64,000 nucleotides of DNA from Candidatus Nitrosocosmicus arcticus (GCF_007826885.1 NZ_ML675579.1:124955-188954), one strand, 5' to 3'; counted from the first letter of the stretch, positions 42,364-51,466 are shown. Translations and numbers: made by a program. The notes: generated from the sequence alone by a model not told the origin.

Positions 42364-42990
42364 TTTACTTATAATTAGCTCTATTCTCCTTTTTACATTA
42401 GTATTGAATTCTGATTAAATTTGTCTATTAAATGATTGTATTTTTAAATGATTTATTGGTTTAAAAATATGGTTGAGAATATTATTGATTGATATAAAAA
42501 AATCCTGAAAATCTAGTTATTTATTCTTTTAGTCAAAGCTCATTGACCGGTATGACAATGGTTGTACATTTAGAAGCTGTACTCAAGGACGCTATCATAT
42601 TAAAGTCACCAAATTCTTTCCTAACTTTTCACATAGAAATATTCATTCTGTATTAGAACCCTGCTACCACTAGGAACTTAATCCCCACGAATAAAAACTG
42701 CAACTATAATTTGCTTGTTTGATGATTACTTGAATTTTTCCGATAGCGATTTTTTTCGAATTATCGGTTTGCAAAAATAACAATATCATTATGGATATTG
42801 GACAAACATATAATGATCATGATAGCGAATCCAAGGATGACATTGGGATCAAAATATGGATGATGAATCCAATTCTCCTACAGGGAATGAACTAATCGTA
42901 TTGAAATACAAGTCCAATTTTTATAATTCTTTTCTTTCTGGCCTAGGTTATCCATAATAAAAGTACCTACGATTATACCTATTCTCATAT
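42364..42990. other. Intergenic stretch with repeat copy C
   Basis: About 630 bp, AT-rich; contains the third dispersed repeat and no gene I can support. Confidence 0.4.
42650..42700. repeat. Dispersed structured repeat, copy C
   Basis: ctgtattagaaccctgctaccactagGAACTTAATCCCCACGaa: same core as copies A and B; outer stem is weaker, so probably a decayed copy. Confidence 0.5.
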
Positions 42991-43170
42991 AACCACCCGT
43001 GTTTCCTCCTTGTAATAATTTTACATTATTATGTCCAAGATGTTTAAAAATCCAATATTTTGTATTTGAAAAATTAAGGTCCAGATTAATCCAAATACAA
43101 TTAAAGGATTTGTGAGCCAATCATTTTCCCTAATGGAGATAGGTCTCTTGCAATATCTTGCCGTAGAATT
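42914..43170 (-). pseudogene. Rhodanese-domain remnant
   Basis: One minus-strand frame contains CIWINLDLNFSNTKYWIFKHLGHNNVKLLQGGNTGGYM, which fits the middle of thiosulfate sulfurtransferases (..RAYW.LKYLGHKNV..LDGG..GW). The catalytic Cys loop and both ends are missing. Decayed fragment. Confidence 0.45.
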
Positions 43171-43209
43171 AATTAATTATCTTTAATAATTGATAAAAAA
43201 TTATTTACC

Positions 43210-43503
43210 TTATTCAGATTCAAATCCAAAGAGGTCATCTATATAGCCATTTTCTCTAAACTCTTTTTTATAGTAGAAATATCCCTTCTCGCTGTTTTGG
43301 TTGTTTGTATTGGATGTATCCAATTTTCCTGTTCCGTTCGACTCTACGGCTGTTGGCTCAAATTTTTCTAAAATCTGGAGATGCTTTCTCATATGCCCTT
43401 GAAGCCGGACTCCTTCGCTTTGTAAACATTGGTCTAGTTCCAAATTGCATTTTAGTGTCAAAACCATTTCAGAAAAGCAATGTGGGCATTTCAATTTCAT
43501 CAA
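43210..43503 (-). CDS. Zinc-finger-like small protein
   Basis: 97 aa. KCPHCFSEMVLTLKCNLELDQCLQSEGVRLQGHMRKHLQILE has a CxxC, two further Cys and a HMRKH pair, so a C2H2 or mixed zinc site is likely; the C-terminal half is disordered and acidic. Two ATG codons (43503, 43500) are possible. Function unknown. Confidence 0.55.
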   Translation of the reverse strand: MMKLKCPHCFSEMVLTLKCNLELDQCLQSEGVRLQGHMRKHLQILEKFEPTAVESNGTGKLDTSNTNNQNSEKGYFYYKKEFRENGYIDDLFGFESE

Positions 43504-43676
43504 TTTGTTTCATTTTGTGTATTTATGCGTTAGTTAAACTTTTACTAAACAAGTTTGTCAAAATAATTAAAGTTTCCTAGAATGCACAAAAAACTACTTT
43601 TTTTTTATTCAACTCAATGATGTTATTTGATATGTAGTTACTATCTATTGAACCATCGCTCTCTTCCATTCCCTTC

Positions 43677-43907
43677 GTGGCGTTTAGCAATGTATTGATA
43701 ACAAAACACGTGCATGAGAAATTCCAATTATACACTTCTGAAGTTCTTATTCGACCAAAGGGGCATACCATTGAAGCTCACGTCAATATCAAATTAGATC
43801 CTACTTTGACGCTTGAAGACACTTTAAAGATCACCGATGAGGTAAAGGCATCTATATCTCCTGAATTTAAGATAAAAGATCTGTTTGTAATTCCAGTCAC
43901 ATCATGA
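43677..43907 (+). CDS. Stand-alone cation-efflux dimerisation domain (CDF C-terminal)
   Basis: 76 aa, GTG start. VHEKFQLYTSEVLIRPKGHTIEAHVNIKLDPTLTLEDTLKITDEVKASISPEFKIKDLFVIPV matches the cytoplasmic ZT-dimer domain of CDF zinc/iron exporters (V.....V....G....H..I..D..L.L......T..I...I...F.I....V.P). The six-helix transporter part is absent, so this is either a truncated gene or a free metal-sensing domain. Confidence 0.6.
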   Translation: MAFSNVLITKHVHEKFQLYTSEVLIRPKGHTIEAHVNIKLDPTLTLEDTLKITDEVKASISPEFKIKDLFVIPVTS

Positions 43908-43945
43908 TGGTGAATGTAGAAATGCATATACAAGCATCTTCTTGA

Positions 43946-44317
43946 TTAAGTAGATCTTGTTCGTTTATCTTGATAGTCTAAATCATCACCATCATTGTTT
44001 GCTTCGATCATAATAACAAGATCTGCATAATCTGAGATTGAACTCTCACGCTGCGAATAAATAATGTATAACATGTCCCAGCCAGCAGCTTCAATTAAAT
44101 ATATTTTCCTGGCTCGATTGTAGGATATGAACGAATTATTTACCAAGTGAAGTATGTATTCTCTCAAAATTACTTCCGACTTTGAAATAACTCTCGCAAC
44201 ACTTGATTCAATCTCCGAGAATGATGACCCCTTTATGCATGCTAATAAGATTGATTCTATAATAGCTACCTTTAGATAAATTGGGTGTATGTTTATTTTA
44301 ATATATTCCTGATTCAT
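43946..44317 (-). CDS. Winged-helix regulator
   Basis: 123 aa, ATG start. IIESILLACIKGSSFSEIESSVARVISKSEVILREYILHLVNNSFISYNRARKIYLIEAAGWDMLYIIYSQRES is a wHTH of the thaumarchaeal HTH_45 style (helix, recognition helix, wing with R.R..Y.I...G...L). Acidic C-terminal tail. Target unknown. Confidence 0.65.
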   Translation of the reverse strand: MNQEYIKINIHPIYLKVAIIESILLACIKGSSFSEIESSVARVISKSEVILREYILHLVNNSFISYNRARKIYLIEAAGWDMLYIIYSQRESSISDYADLVIMIEANNDGDDLDYQDKRTRST

Positions 44318-45498
44318 TTAATCTTTGTTACCTTTTATTTCATGAATTAAAAAAATTGAAAACTTGCATTTAATAAATAATGCTGAAATTAACAACTATT
44401 TACTAAAGGATGAAAGGATCTTTATCTACTCGACATCCGTACTAATCTAATTATTTTAAACATTTGTGTTAGCTAGTTGACACTGCTAACTCAACTCGTC
44501 ATAATATTTACATGGATGACGGCAAATTATTGTCTGATTCATTAATTATTTCCTTCTTGCATGTTTGTTCCGTTAAGCATTTCACCTATTGTTAAAGTTG
44601 GATTGTTTGGATAAGTTAGATTAGAAGAATATTCTATTGACGATTATGATTCAACTAGAAGTACAGTCTCGTTATGGAAAGAAATTACTATGGTAGAATT
44701 CCCAGAAATATTAAGAGACCGGATTTAATCACGTGATTATAATGCTATAATAATATAAATAATTCCAAGATGTTGCTACTGAAGTTTTGTAGATTTGGCT
44801 GGGGCCATTAAAATATTATATTTGAATTCTCAAAACAATGGATTTCTTATAAATAGCAGAAAAAAATAGCGAGTTATTCACAGGTCTGCTAATATTCTCA
44901 CCGAACCCGCGTGCCTTTGCTAATATTTTTACGGTTTTTTGACTAATTAAACAAAATGAACTCTAAGGGTAGTTATCAGCCAGCATTCATATAAATAAGA
45001 AAATGGCCGTGATCATTTTGAAATTGTTCAATCTCTTCATGTTTCAATCAGATGATGAGTTGCAGGTTTGACAGACCAGTGAATATCTTTTTTCGGGTAA
45101 ACCCTCTTTAATAGCAGTAATTGCTCGCTAATAATAGTCATAGATTCAATTATGTTATATCTTTCATATAGAATCAGTAACGTTAATTATTCCTGTCATG
45201 CCTTCCGGATGATAAGTTCCGTAATTCATAATGTCTAAGATAAAGATATTGTTGCAGGGGTTCCTGCCAAATCCATGAGGAACAAGATAACCATAAGCGA
45301 CGATAAACTTTATTTGATGGGGGGACAATCTAATGAAAATTGAAATGAGATGCACAGACAAACATTGCTGAAAAAAGATTATTCTATAAAACTAAAGGAT
45401 TTGGCATACCTAAATATATTGATTGGAACACTCTTGACTAGGGTTTAGGAGAATAAACTAACCTCTAATCATAATTATTTCTTGGTATTATACAATTG
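44318..45498. other. Gene-poor island stretch
   Basis: About 1.2 kb, AT-rich. A 35-codon piece (44621-44728: LEEYSIDDYDSTRSTVSLWKEITMVEFPEILRDRI) looks like the end of a lost gene. A minus-strand frame at 45164-45361 is open but resembles nothing I know. Confidence 0.4.
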
Positions 45499-45933
45499 TC
45501 ACTTTGTTAGTGATGACGCATTTATTGTAAGAACATTAGATATCTTTTCTGTTCCTAGAGTGTTGGTCAAGTAAACATCCGCATTGACTCTTTGTATGGC
45601 TTTGTCTGTGAAAGACGTTGCAAATTGAATAGTGCCAGATTGACCTACTACGTATCCTTTTTGAATGGATGATGTTTTTAAAGGAGTTCCATCAGGCAGA
45701 GATACTTTCATAGTTCCAGTCATAGGGGTGTTAACTACTGATAGATCATTTGTATTATAATCTACAAGAACCTTAAGTTGGTTAAAATTAGTTTCTGATA
45801 AGGGGGCATACTTTACAGAGGTTAGCTGAATTGTTATCTTATTTGGTGAAGCTAGACTATCGGTTTGTTGATTGACTTGTGCATATACATTGTTACTCAT
45901 TCCAACTGACTCTTCATTGATGATAATGGACAA
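45499..45933 (-). CDS. Exported protein; true N-terminus unclear
   Basis: The frame from TTG 45933 gives 144 aa: SIIINEESVGMSNNVYAQVNQQTDSLASPNKITIQLTSVKYAPLSETNFNQLKVLVDYN..., a beta-rich, low-Cys extracytoplasmic protein. In the same frame upstream, a clear signal sequence is encoded (KKWRRLLFVTKSKIAITTIVISIILSLSIII, to ~46009), so the protein surely starts earlier, yet no ATG, GTG or TTG exists there; the first candidates are CTG codons at 45993 and 46023. Either an unusual start is used or the start codon is mutated. Confidence 0.6.
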   Translation of the reverse strand: MSIIINEESVGMSNNVYAQVNQQTDSLASPNKITIQLTSVKYAPLSETNFNQLKVLVDYNTNDLSVVNTPMTGTMKVSLPDGTPLKTSSIQKGYVVGQSGTIQFATSFTDKAIQRVNADVYLTNTLGTEKISNVLTINASSLTK

Positions 45934-46109
45934 AGAAAGTATTATGCTAATTACAATAGTAGTGATAGCAATTTTTGATTTTGTAACAAACAGAAGTCGT
46001 CTCCATTTTTTGTTTGTGGTCAGTGTATTTTTTTTTAATGAGTTTGATGAGTAAGATAAAGTTACACCTATTGACTTATTTTTATTGGAATGTAATATAA
46101 CTAATAATG

Positions 46110-46470
46110 CAGTATCTAATTGAACTTAATTATAACAAAAATATTGTTAATTTTTTTCTTTCATTTTCTTCTCCTTAAGTATTATAGTATTGAGCCAGTG
46201 ATAAAAAATAAAATAATAAAAGGGACTATAAAATCAGCACGAAGGTTTCTGGAATCTGTATCGGATCAGATTTCTTCATGGTAATTTGATTAAGTATTAA
46301 CTAACATGGAATGCAAGAAAGTTAGAGAATCAAGAATGTTCTGATTTATGCTGTATCACAATTAATGATAAAAGGAGGTTCTGATCGATGGAGACTTGTA
46401 ATAACACAAATAAGGAGATTCAATTCGTTCTACATGTGGTTAAATTATGCCCGTTTACTGCGTTTGTAAA
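46110..46470. other. Intergenic stretch
   Basis: About 360 bp, AT-rich, no feature found. Confidence 0.35.
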
Positions 46471-46480
46471 TTTATAAGCC
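46471..46480 (+). promoter_or_regulatory. TATA box of the microprotein-zinc knuckle pair
   Basis: tttataagcc, ~26 bp before ATG 46503, predicts a transcript starting at that ATG. Confidence 0.5.
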
Positions 46481-46502
46481 TCAGAATCTAACTATTTTTA
46501 GA

Positions 46503-46577
46503 ATGTCTCTTGATGAAGATGTTCAGAATAATTTAGAAAATATGAGAAATTTAAGAGTGGTACACCTGAATAAATAA
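46503..46577 (+). CDS. 24-aa leader microprotein
   Basis: MSLDEDVQNNLENMRNLRVVHLNK, starting at the predicted leaderless transcript start. Its stop overlaps the next start as TAATG (46575-46579), so translation of the zinc protein is probably coupled to it. No homologue recognised. Confidence 0.5.
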   Translation: MSLDEDVQNNLENMRNLRVVHLNK

Positions 46578-46768
46578 TGCTATATCATAAATTAAAGTTA
46601 GAAAACCTAAAGATAATCAGTGATAAAACTAATTATTTAGACATGGATCGTGCTAAGATTCCTATTGTAGAATTTGTTTGTGATAAATGCAATCTGACTA
46701 TGGAAAACCGACAATTTCCATCCAAAGTAGATCTCTTCTGCATTAACTGTAATCTGCCCTATCCTTAA
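46577..46768 (+). CDS. Small zinc-knuckle protein
   Basis: 63 aa. Central CDKCNLTM...FCINCNLPYP gives two CxxC pairs (a zinc ribbon) after a Lys/Leu-rich helical N-terminus. TAATG overlap with the 24-aa frame. Function unknown; similar in size to the zinc protein at 47152-47313. Confidence 0.6.
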   Translation: MLYHKLKLENLKIISDKTNYLDMDRAKIPIVEFVCDKCNLTMENRQFPSKVDLFCINCNLPYP

Positions 46769-46854
46769 TTTCTTGATAATTTACGTTACTTTCAACTACT
46801 TTTCGAATAGAAATTTAAGATTTGAATTGTTATTCATGATTTATTCTTGTTAAA

Positions 46855-47061
46855 CTAATTTTTCAGAGAAAATTTATTATTAGAAAATTTTCTTGCTTTT
46901 TCTAGTATATTATGATAAGTTACTATTTGTTGAATAGCCATGCAAATTATAAAAAACACTGTGAAAATCACAGCTAGGAAAAAAGTTAGATATCCAAGAA
47001 AATTCATAAACACTGTGAAAATCACAGCTAGGAAAAAAGTTAGATATCCAAGAAAATTCAT
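46855..47061 (-). CDS. Small membrane protein with duplicated helix
   Basis: 68 aa, ATG 47061, TATA-like box (aaatataaataaaatg) ~25 bp upstream. The first 36 residues are two exact copies of MNFLGYLTFFLAVIFTVF, followed by FIICMAIQQIVTYHNILEKARKFSNNKFSLKN. The second copy also begins with ATG, so a 50-aa form may be made too. Function unknown. Confidence 0.55.
   Translation of the reverse strand: MNFLGYLTFFLAVIFTVFMNFLGYLTFFLAVIFTVFFIICMAIQQIVTYHNILEKARKFSNNKFSLKN
46954..47061. repeat. Perfect 54-bp tandem duplication
   Basis: 46954-47007 is repeated exactly at 47008-47061 with no spacer. 54 bp is 18 codons, so the duplication keeps the membrane protein frame. Confidence 0.9.
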
Positions 47062-47151
47062 AAATTTTCATCTACGTCATTTTATTTATATTTTTAGATC
47101 TTTTTTTTAGTTCCTTCACTATTGCCTATTAAGCCAACAATTATACTCTGA

Positions 47152-47313
47152 CTAATTAAAATTATAATCTGATTCATCACATTTAGATACATGTCCACAG
47201 CTAGGACAACTTTCAAGATTTGAAAAATGTCTATGAAAAATCTGTCCCTCCAATCGGTATATGTTTGAAATGTGGTTAAAATCACATTGTTTACATTTTA
47301 TCCTAAGAGTCAT
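47152..47313 (-). CDS. 53-aa zinc-ribbon protein
   Basis: ATG 47313. Cys pairs KCKQCD (Cys7, Cys10) and SCPSCGH (Cys36, Cys39) frame a short strand region (HISNIYRLEGQIFHRHFSNLE), so a compact zinc ribbon; tail SKCDESDYNFN. A different minus-strand frame over the same region (47094-47285) is a shadow with no cysteine pattern. Function unknown. Confidence 0.65.
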   Translation of the reverse strand: MTLRIKCKQCDFNHISNIYRLEGQIFHRHFSNLESCPSCGHVSKCDESDYNFN

Positions 47314-47552
47314 AGTATAATATAATACTGCATAGTACTTTAGTCTTTTTTTATAAGGCCGTTAGCAATCGTCTTACAAGGTTTGCTGATTTAATTTATA
47401 TAATTAATCACCTATCTTATACTCGTTTGAAATTAATTATTATTTTGGAGCGTGGCAGGGCGGTAATAGTTAAAGTTTGAAAAATAATAAAATCTCTTAA
47501 TATTGCAAAAATCGTAGAATTAATAACGAAATCTCCCAGATCTGTGAATAAT

Positions 47553-47682
47553 CCCACCAAACCCGTACTTTTTCTGTTATGTCATTTTATACATGGCTCT
47601 AATACTCCCGCTTAATTATCTACCATCATGCTTTTAGCATGTGAATTCCCATACTACTAGATGTCAAATCCGGTGACCGCAT
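47553..47682. repeat. Right-end repeat, copy 2, with tRNA-Gly 3' remnant (att-like)
   Basis: cccaccaaacccgtactt ... gaattcccatactactagatg, matching 34822-34943, runs straight into TCAAATCCGGTGACCGCAT (47664-47682): 18 of 19 bases of the tRNA-Gly 3' end (one C missing). Read as an attR-like junction of an element that integrated at tRNA-Gly. Confidence 0.75.
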
Positions 47683-47743
47683 GTACAATAGGAATTCTAT
47701 ATTAGTTTTCATAAGTACAAAGTGAGGGAACGATTATTAATGC
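47680..47743. repeat. Left-end-like repeat, copy 2
   Basis: Matches the sequence directly after tRNA-Gly at 33282-33346 (ggaattc, tatattag, aagtacaaagtgagggaa, attaatg). If 33282-33346 is an element left end, another element or the original chromosome flank begins here. Confidence 0.55.
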
Positions 47744-48319
47744 CTCCTGAAATAGCCTTAAACATAATTATTTGCTACATTTTAATTATTGGTTACATTA
47801 CTTTTAAAATTTAAACTTCATATAGAATATGTCCCTAAATTTGGGATTCTCTTGACTCATAAAAACATTTTTTTGCTAAATCTTGCATAAGCTTGATCCA
47901 TCATTAAATTACTATTGAAGGTTACATCACATAATTTTTCTAATTACCTGAATACAAGATAGGTAATTTGTTTTTGAGATTAATAACATACTTACTGATT
48001 TAGATGATATCGTAATTATGATAGAGTATTACTCATAAATATCCTTATACACAATACCTGGTCATAGAATGATACTATCAATTGATGCACTTCATTTAAT
48101 AAGTATGCTTGTTCGGCATCATCATTACTCCATATATGCATTTGATTCTTTCAGAAAGGGTGGATCAATTCAGAAATTAACCTAGAAAATGTTATTTCTT
48201 GTCTATTCAAATTCAATCAAGATTTACTTTTGATCTTATTACAAATCAGCCTGATACGCGAATGAACAATGTGTATAGTGATATAGCATATGAGTGGGTA
48301 ACTAATTGTAAATTCTAGA

Positions 48320-49102
48320 TCAATCAATTCTCAAAGTTTTATTCGCGACTATTACGCCTATTAGTAACATGATGGTAGCAAAAATTATGAGATAAAAAAA
48401 ATACAACCAGTTAGCATTAGCAATATTGCCAGAAATAATAATTTCTCTTCCAAACGTAGACGAAAATGAAACGGGATTTAGGTTTGAAATTATTTGCATC
48501 CAAGTCGGAAAGTTTTCGTTTGGAAACAGAGCAGTACTAGAAAACATCAGAGGAAGGTTTATGAAGTTGGATACTACAGTGGGGATTTGCCAGTCTGAAC
48601 TTTTCATTGTTAAGAATAGATATATCGAAGAAAGACCTAAACTAAGAAGGAATAATGATACTATAAAAGCCACTAATCCAATTATGTCCGGAACTTGTAC
48701 GCCAAATAACATTATACCAGCAAAGACGATTGGAACTTGCAGCATCCCGCGGGTTGAAGCTCCTAATACTTTTGATAGGAATATAGTATAATTTCTAGTA
48801 GGGGTGACCATTATTCTTCTTAGATATCCAGATTTCTTATCTTGAATGAGACTTAATGAACTAAACATTCCTACAAATAGCATCGAAGTAGAAAGCTGTC
48901 CTGATACAAGGAATGCTATGTAATTATCCGTATGAAAGAAATCTTCAAGAAACGCTCTTGGTGCGGAAGCAAAACTGCTCCCAAAAAAAATTATCCATAA
49001 TAAAGGTTGGATGATGCTTAATACGATTATGGCAGGACTTCTAAACGTGTTTTTTATTTCCCTCACATACAATCCAATAAGTTGATTTAATATTCTAATC
49101 AT
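48320..49102 (-). CDS. ABC-2 type transporter permease
   Basis: 260 aa, six membrane helices; ABC-2 features such as NTFRSPAIIVLSIIQPLLWIIFFGSSF near the start, GYLRRIMVTPTRNYTIFLSKVLGA, and the C-terminal LNPVSFSSTFGREIII. Pairs with the ATPase gene immediately upstream (37 bp gap) to form a drug- or lipid-type exporter. ATG start. Confidence 0.88.
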   Translation of the reverse strand: MIRILNQLIGLYVREIKNTFRSPAIIVLSIIQPLLWIIFFGSSFASAPRAFLEDFFHTDNYIAFLVSGQLSTSMLFVGMFSSLSLIQDKKSGYLRRIMVTPTRNYTIFLSKVLGASTRGMLQVPIVFAGIMLFGVQVPDIIGLVAFIVSLFLLSLGLSSIYLFLTMKSSDWQIPTVVSNFINLPLMFSSTALFPNENFPTWMQIISNLNPVSFSSTFGREIIISGNIANANWLYFFYLIIFATIMLLIGVIVANKTLRID

Positions 49103-49139
49103 TCTTGTCTCAACTTTTTATACTCGGTTTTGACAGACT

Positions 49140-50108
49140 CTATTTTTGATCATAGGTTGTTTCTTCCATTTCTTCAAATCGTCTTCCGGTCAGTTCTAGG
49201 AAAGCTGATTCCAAATTTGGTTTTTCTATCTTGATTGATTTAATAAGTGATGGCTGAAACTCTGATATTTTAGAAATTAATTCCGGTAAAATAGTTTCAG
49301 CATTCCTGACTTTAATACGTAATCTCAAAGATCTCTCTGATCGTGTTCTTTTTTCTTTATCACTATTTTCTAAACCTATTTCAATTATTTCTAGTATCCC
49401 ACTAACACTTTCTAAAACCTTATAGTCGAAATATGAGGAGAAATCAATTTCCACAATGTCGCCGCTGGTTCTAGACTTTATCTGTTGTGGTGAGCCGGTA
49501 GCTACAATTTTGCCATTGTTAATTATCGCAATATCATCACACAATACATCAGCTTCTTCGATATAATGAGTAGTTAATAATATCGTAACTCCATATTGCG
49601 CATTTATTTTCCTTATCAATCTCCAAAGCAATCTTCTGGAATTTGCGTCTAGTCCAATTGTTGGTTCATCCATAAACAGTACCTTGGGATCATGCAATAG
49701 CGCCATGATGATTTCCAACTTCTTTTTCATCCCAGTCGAAAATTTTCCAACCTTTTTATTGTCTTTTTCATCCAATTCCAAGTATTTCAATAACCCAGTT
49801 GCTTTTTTCTTCCAAGTATTATTCATACTATGTAACCTAGATTGAATCCAAATATTCTCCATTATTGTAAGAGAGTCATCCAAAATTACCTCAGATGAAA
49901 CCCAACCTATATTTTCCTTCACTTTTAAAGAATGAGTAGTAACATCATACCCTGCAACTAGTGCTTTCCCTTGAGTTGGTTTAGATAAGCCAGTTAACAT
50001 CTTAATCACCGTAGTCTTACCGGCCCCATTCGGGCCCAATAAGCCAAATATACTTCCACTTTTGATTTGTAAATTTATTTGATCAACGGCAGTTTGTGAC
50101 CCATACAC
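49140..50108 (-). CDS. ABC transporter ATP-binding protein (DrrA-like)
   Basis: 322 aa from GTG 50108. Walker A GPNGAGKTT, signature FSTGMKKKLEI (variant of LSGGQ), Walker B VLFMDEPTIGLD, H-loop TTHYIEE; C-terminal DrrA/DUF4162 domain. The conserved first strand (ILCNGLTKVYGSQTA) is encoded upstream of GTG 50108 in the same frame, but the only non-ATT start-like codon there is CTG 50168. Drives export through the ABC-2 permease downstream. Confidence 0.88.
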   Translation of the reverse strand: MYGSQTAVDQINLQIKSGSIFGLLGPNGAGKTTVIKMLTGLSKPTQGKALVAGYDVTTHSLKVKENIGWVSSEVILDDSLTIMENIWIQSRLHSMNNTWKKKATGLLKYLELDEKDNKKVGKFSTGMKKKLEIIMALLHDPKVLFMDEPTIGLDANSRRLLWRLIRKINAQYGVTILLTTHYIEEADVLCDDIAIINNGKIVATGSPQQIKSRTSGDIVEIDFSSYFDYKVLESVSGILEIIEIGLENSDKEKRTRSERSLRLRIKVRNAETILPELISKISEFQPSLIKSIKIEKPNLESAFLELTGRRFEEMEETTYDQK

Positions 50109-50436
50109 TTTAGTGAGTCCGTTACATAATATTGCATTATCTTGACTACTAGAGGTAGAATTAACCAGAGGTCAAAATCACACTTTATGTTCTATGTGAG
50201 GTGATAAATACGTTAATGCTTGTATTTTTTATTGGATCTATCCTGCTACCTAATCCCAGAGAATGGGCATGAAACCCTTTAATCTTGTAACTTTCATAAA
50301 TATAAAATTATTACCTAAATGAAAATCTTTTCATGACATCTCACACTTCTTTACTTGATAAAAATCAGGATATGCTTGTCTTACATAATAAATTAATAAA
50401 AAAATACTTTTATTAGATGTTAGTTTTACCTACTAT
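50109..50436. other. Intergenic promoter region
   Basis: Divergent promoters for the ABC genes and the 92-aa gene; the start of the ATPase may lie inside (to 50168). Nothing else seen. Confidence 0.35.
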
Positions 50437-50715
50437 ATGGATTTTGTAAATAATAGCATCAAGAGACTTGGTCCAAAATATCCTGATAGTCCCCATGATT
50501 TATATCAAGTACCAAAGAAGAACCCGTCCGAGCTTGAACAGATACGCGATCAGATGATTTCATCTCTTAAGTTTCGCATGCAAAATCTACCTAACGAGCA
50601 TAGTAATCAAAATTTTGAGAAAATGGTAAACCAGATGAGAGGACAAGATATTTCTGCAGTTTCAAATTTAACTAAAAATTTCCTAAAAGCAACAAGAAAA
50701 AATTTAGATGAATGA
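50437..50715 (+). CDS. Hypothetical protein, 92 aa
   Basis: Soluble, helical, charged: NNSIKRLGPKYPDSPHDLYQVPKKNPSELEQIRDQMISSLKFRMQNLPNEHSNQNFEKMVNQMRGQ. A T/A box (acttttatta) precedes ATG 50437 by ~25 bp. No family recognised. Confidence 0.55.
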   Translation: MDFVNNSIKRLGPKYPDSPHDLYQVPKKNPSELEQIRDQMISSLKFRMQNLPNEHSNQNFEKMVNQMRGQDISAVSNLTKNFLKATRKNLDE

Positions 50716-51238
50716 AATGCACGTAGGCACGCTATTGTGCACCACCACAGCATAGTATGTCCATAACAGGTGGAACTTAATTTTGTTCTTTGTATGAAAT
50801 ATTGTGAAATACACTTTCCTTATTACACCTGATATATTTTATAGGATACTATGTTAATAAATCCCAAAAAAATCGAATATATTCAATAATAGGACAAACT
50901 CTTTTGACTAAATATTGAAGGTCGGTTCAATCTTGTGAAAAAAGAAAAACTATCAAAGAATTGATTCGTTTTTAGTGGGTCCAAGAATCTTTAGTGTTTA
51001 TCATGCGCGATGATATTCCAATCAAATCATGCTAAAAGCCACGCAAATTAAACATGTGTCAATTTTTTAACAATATTAATAGGATGGAATTAAAATTAAA
51101 ATTTTTCTTATATAATGCTAATACCATATGAAACGTTAGTCTTCTATATTTTTATTCTTTCTCTTTCAAATCTTTCTTCTATTTTTAGGATGGATTTTAA
51201 GGTCTGGTCATGATGTTTATCTAATCCTTCTATTTTTT
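50716..51238. other. Intergenic stretch
   Basis: About 520 bp, AT-rich, no supported feature. Contains ggaacttaat at ~50764, a partial match to the dispersed repeat core only. Confidence 0.35.
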
Positions 51239-51466
51239 TTAGTAATGTATAGTACAATTCTTCCAAATCTGCAATTTTTTTATTATTTCATCTTGTTTTT
51301 CAGTAGTCTTCTTTTGTCTATAATATATCCACCAGGATACTATTACACCACTTAGGGCGCCAATCAGAATACCTAAATGCATACTAGCTGATTTTGTCAT
51401 ATTAGTACAATCGGAAGGAAGTTCGGGACTGCATCCATTAATTGATAGAATGAATATTTGGATCAA
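51239..51466 (-). CDS. Small membrane protein with coiled-coil tail
   Basis: 75 aa, TTG start. Short hydrophobic N-terminus (IQIFILSING), a Cys pair (CSPELPSDC), a membrane span (LGILIGALSGVIVSWWIYY) and a charged helix (RQKKTTEKQDEIIKKLQIW). Looks like a small signal-peptide-bearing membrane protein; function unknown. Confidence 0.45.
   Translation of the reverse strand: MIQIFILSINGCSPELPSDCTNMTKSASMHLGILIGALSGVIVSWWIYYRQKKTTEKQDEIIKKLQIWKNCTIHY

Larger units (their letters stand above)
47314..48319. other. Gene-poor stretch holding the second element boundary
   Basis: About 1 kb with no supported gene. It contains the right-end repeat and tRNA-Gly remnant (47553-47682) and a left-end-like repeat after it (47680-47743). 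The tail of the stretch (48075-48180) has an open but unrecognised piece. Confidence 0.45.

Noticed and set aside
42878-43120. 80-codon frame as an intact gene
   Set aside because: It contains only the middle of a rhodanese domain; treated as a remnant.
43577-43771. 64-codon minus-strand frame
   Set aside because: Antisense to the better supported CDF-type gene.
47094-47285. 63-codon membrane-like frame
   Set aside because: Shadow of the Cys-rich zinc-ribbon frame at 47152-47313.
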